Below are positions 7,329 to 9,062 of a stretch of DNA of 9,062 nucleotides, in pieces. Position 1 is the first letter of the stretch, and each line of letters begins with the position of its first letter. Origin of the DNA: Propionivibrio sp. (lineage in GTDB: Bacteria; Pseudomonadota; Gammaproteobacteria; Burkholderiales; Rhodocyclaceae); assembly GCA_003249625.1 (NCBI GenBank), contig QKII01000025.1, positions 1-9,062 on the forward strand. The letters are read 5' to 3'. The translations under genes and the position numbers were made by a program. A model generated the notes under the pieces. That model was not told where the DNA came from. It saw only the letters and a list, made by a program, of their open reading frames with translations, and did no database searches.

Positions 7329-8272
7329 GTTCGTTTGCCTGTGGCAAATATCTCGTTCAATACGTCGGCCAATCGATAGCCGGCTTCTGTGACTCGCTGG
7401 TTGGCGATCTCCGTGCTGTGATCAAAAAAGGCCTCTGTTATTACCGGTATCGACTCTTCGCCGACTGGATATCCATGTTCCCGCGCTAAAGTCCAGCTTT
7501 CGCGGATCCACTGTTGCCCGGATGTTGAGCGTGGCGGCCGTGGATAGTTAGCAAGCAACTCCCGGGTTGTCAGATCAAGCCGTTCGCCACGCAGCCAGCG
7601 CGGTCCCGGCAGGTCGTCCCAGAAACTGTGCAGGGTCATCAGTGGCTTGCGTGAGTGGTAAGGATTGTTGACCTTCACGTTGTTACCCAATCTATCCCAT
7701 TTCCCCAGCTTATTCACCCGGGCACTCGTGTGCAATGGTTGATGCGCATCACCAACGAGGTGGATGAGCCAGGGCAAGGCATAACTGCGTTCAGTCTCGT
7801 CCGTAGATTCCCGTAGAAGTTTGACCAACTCGGGAAGACGACGCCCTAGCTGTCCGGAAAGCGCTTTGCCCTCCGGTGAGCCATCGAGCGGAATATTGAC
7901 GTAATGCCAGTTACCGTGCCGCTCCATGTCGGGAAAACCGGGCAGTGCGGGCGTCGGTTCCTCCTTGTTTGCCGAGTAAAACCGCTTGTCCTTGCGTATC
8001 TCGTCGGGCCAGGTTGAAGCCTCGATAAAAGCTCTCCGAAAAATATCGGGGGAACCGGGGCGGCTTATCCAGCGTTCGTAATCGGGATGGCTGCGCAGCA
8101 GCGACACGGCCTCCTCTTGGGCGGCAGGAAGAAGGAGGTCCCAAGCGATAGACGCGGTGAGGCGATGTCCGGCAGCGTTCCATGCTGAGGCCGGGGGGCA
8201 CCACGCCAAAATCGTCGAAACAATGACTGCGAGAGCCCGATTCGATCCACGACGCCGCACGTCAGCGGTCAA
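7319..8272 (-). CDS. secreted S1/P1-type zinc nuclease
   Basis: Predicted extracytoplasmic nuclease cutting single-stranded DNA and RNA with a trinuclear zinc centre, by homology to fungal P1/S1 and bacterial relatives. The 317-residue product has a signal peptide: arginine-rich start, hydrophobic core [12 protein letters not shown], cleavage at ASA|W. Cleavage makes W31 the mature N-terminus, as the family requires because the N-terminal Trp is a zinc ligand. The other expected ligands are all present: H36, D90, H123, H171, D175, H181 ([11 protein letters not shown], 171-181), H215 and D219 (HSFWDD, 215-220). The start is TTG at 8272, chosen because GAGGA lies 8 nt upstream; an in-frame GTG at 8260 is the alternative. 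It overlaps the upstream CDF gene by 11 bp, so the two are probably cotranscribed and coupled. Its role may be nutrient scavenging from nucleic acids, which is an inference. Confidence 0.93.
   Translation of the reverse strand: MTADVRRRGSNRALAVIVSTILAWCPPASAWNAAGHRLTASIAWDLLLPAAQEEAVSLLRSHPDYERWISRPGSPDIFRRAFIEASTWPDEIRKDKRFYSANKEEPTPALPGFPDMERHGNWHYVNIPLDGSPEGKALSGQLGRRLPELVKLLRESTDETERSYALPWLIHLVGDAHQPLHTSARVNKLGKWDRLGNNVKVNNPYHSRKPLMTLHSFWDDLPGPRWLRGERLDLTTRELLANYPRPPRSTSGQQWIRESWTLAREHGYPVGEESIPVITEAFFDHSTEIANQRVTEAGYRLADVLNEIFATGKRTQR
7333..7349. other. short hairpin just after the htpX stop
   Basis: TTTGCC (7334-7339) and GGCAAA (7343-7348) form a perfect 6-bp stem with a 3-nt loop; G7333 and T7349 add a possible wobble pair. 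It begins 5 bp after the htpX stop, inside the last codons of the convergent nuclease gene. No T run follows on either strand, so it is not a standard intrinsic terminator, but it could stabilise the htpX mRNA 3' end. Confidence 0.3.
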
Positions 8273-9062
8273 GGGCGATGTCCTCGTGAGAAACGGGATC
8301 TTCCAGCGGTTCGAGGTGGGTAATTACAGTGGTACGCGGCAGCGCGTTGCGGATGTCGCTCTCGACCTGTTCGGCTAGATTGTGGCCACGCGTAACTGAC
8401 CAGTCACCGGGAACCAAAACGTGCAGTTCGATAAAGCGGCGTGCGCCGGACTCGCGCGTACGCAGGGCGTGAAAATCGATCCCCTCCGCTCGATAGCGTG
8501 CAAGGATGGCTTCAACACAAGCGTGGTCTTCGGGCGGCAGCGCCCTATCCATGAGTCCTGAGGTGGAACGGTTAACGAGCTTCCAGCCGGTCCAGACGAT
8601 ATTCAGTGCGACCAAAAGGGCGATCAGCGGGTCGAGCCATAACCAGCCAGTCAGGGTGACGGCAATGACACCGACGATGACTCCAGCCGAGGTCCACACG
8701 TCCGTCAGAAGATGGTGAGCATCCGCTTCGAGTGTCAGCGAGCGGTGTTCGTAGCTAGCGGCAAGAAGGATACGGGCGGTGACGAAATTAATAAGCGACG
8801 CTATAACCGAGACCGCCAACCCGATACCAACATCTGACAACGGTAGAGGATTAAGGAGGCGCTCAACCGCAGAGACTCCGATTGCTGCAGCGGCGAAGAG
8901 GATAAGGAGTCCCTCGAAACCACTGGAGAAATACTCGGCTTTGCCGTGCCCGTAAGCATGTTGATCGTCTGCGGGCTGCTCGGCAATGCCCAGCATCGCG
9001 AGAGCCATCATTGCTCCCGCAAGGTTGACCAGCGATTCCAAGGCGTCGGAGAGAAGTCCAAC
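8262..9062 (-). CDS. cation diffusion facilitator (CDF) metal efflux transporter, 5' end beyond window
   Basis: Inner-membrane antiporter of the FieF/CzcD-type CDF family that expels divalent metals (Zn, Fe, Mn, Co or Cd) from the cytoplasm in exchange for protons. The 266 visible residues begin inside transmembrane helix 2; helix 1 and the start lie right of the window. Hydrophobic segments lie at about 1-25 (partial), 47-68, 78-101, 118-137 and 141-162. The loop with [12 protein letters not shown] (32-43) is a family hallmark. Helix 5 has HHLLTD with H117 and D121. Helix 2 has SDALESLVN (5-13), placing E9 and N13 where FieF (YiiP) has two aspartates. The C-terminal cytoplasmic domain (about 175-253) has H198, H214, H227 and H249, resembling the FieF zinc-binding domain. 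The exact metal cannot be read from sequence. It overlaps the nuclease gene downstream. Confidence 0.93.
   Translation of the reverse strand, partial: VGLLSDALESLVNLAGAMMALAMLGIAEQPADDQHAYGHGKAEYFSSGFEGLLILFAAAAIGVSAVERLLNPLPLSDVGIGLAVSVIASLINFVTARILLAASYEHRSLTLEADAHHLLTDVWTSAGVIVGVIAVTLTGWLWLDPLIALLVALNIVWTGWKLVNRSTSGLMDRALPPEDHACVEAILARYRAEGIDFHALRTRESGARRFIELHVLVPGDWSVTRGHNLAEQVESDIRNALPRTTVITHLEPLEDPVSHEDIALDR
8281..8285 (-). promoter_or_regulatory. Shine-Dalgarno for the TTG start of the nuclease, inside the CDF gene
   Basis: GAGGA on the minus strand, 8 nt before the TTG at 8272 and within the last codons of the CDF gene. The alternative GTG at 8260 would be 20 nt away, too far, so this site decides the start. 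Confidence 0.6.

Noticed and set aside
1..9062. CRISPR arrays, insertion sequences, tRNA or rRNA genes, riboswitches, prophage or defence systems
   Set aside because: No regularly spaced repeats, transposase motifs, terminal inverted repeats or recognisable RNA genes were seen; the DNA-acting genes (topB, dprA, S1/P1 nuclease) are housekeeping or secreted enzymes and do not form a defence cluster.

Overview
The window reads as an ordinary, gene-dense chromosomal segment of a moderately GC-rich proteobacterium. It is most likely a betaproteobacterium, perhaps Rhodocyclales or Nitrosomonadales. This rests on gene order (LysM protein and dprA divergent from def-fmt-htpX, with a long topoisomerase III beyond dprA) and on protein character; it is an inference, not a database match.

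Left arm, minus strand (1-4818): a LysM-domain envelope protein, dprA (DNA-uptake and recombination mediator) 6 bp behind it, then a 186-bp gap with a candidate promoter, then topB (DNA topoisomerase III, zinc-finger-extended form), whose 3' end runs off the left edge. Centre, plus strand (4990-7328): def (peptide deformylase) and fmt (Met-tRNA formyltransferase) overlap by 4 bp and form the N-formylmethionine cycle, with htpX (membrane M48 protease) 60 bp downstream. The two arms are divergent across a 171-bp intergenic region. Right arm, minus strand (7319-9062): a CDF metal-cation efflux transporter, cut by the right edge, overlaps by 11 bp a secreted S1/P1-type zinc nuclease. The nuclease meets htpX tail-to-tail with a 10-bp overlap.

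Functionally the window covers translation initiation and N-terminal processing (def, fmt), membrane protein quality control (htpX), DNA handling (dprA, topB), cell envelope (LysM protein), and a metal transporter paired with a zinc-dependent extracytoplasmic nuclease. All genes have intact catalytic motifs. I found no frameshifts, mobile elements, CRISPR arrays, tRNAs or rRNAs, and no stretch over 300 bp without a gene. I see no clearly novel system. The most interesting points are the nuclease-transporter pair, the unusual metal-site residues of the transporter, the uncharacterised bulk of the LysM protein, and two departures from the gene order I would expect (no smg between dprA and topB, no rsmB after htpX).
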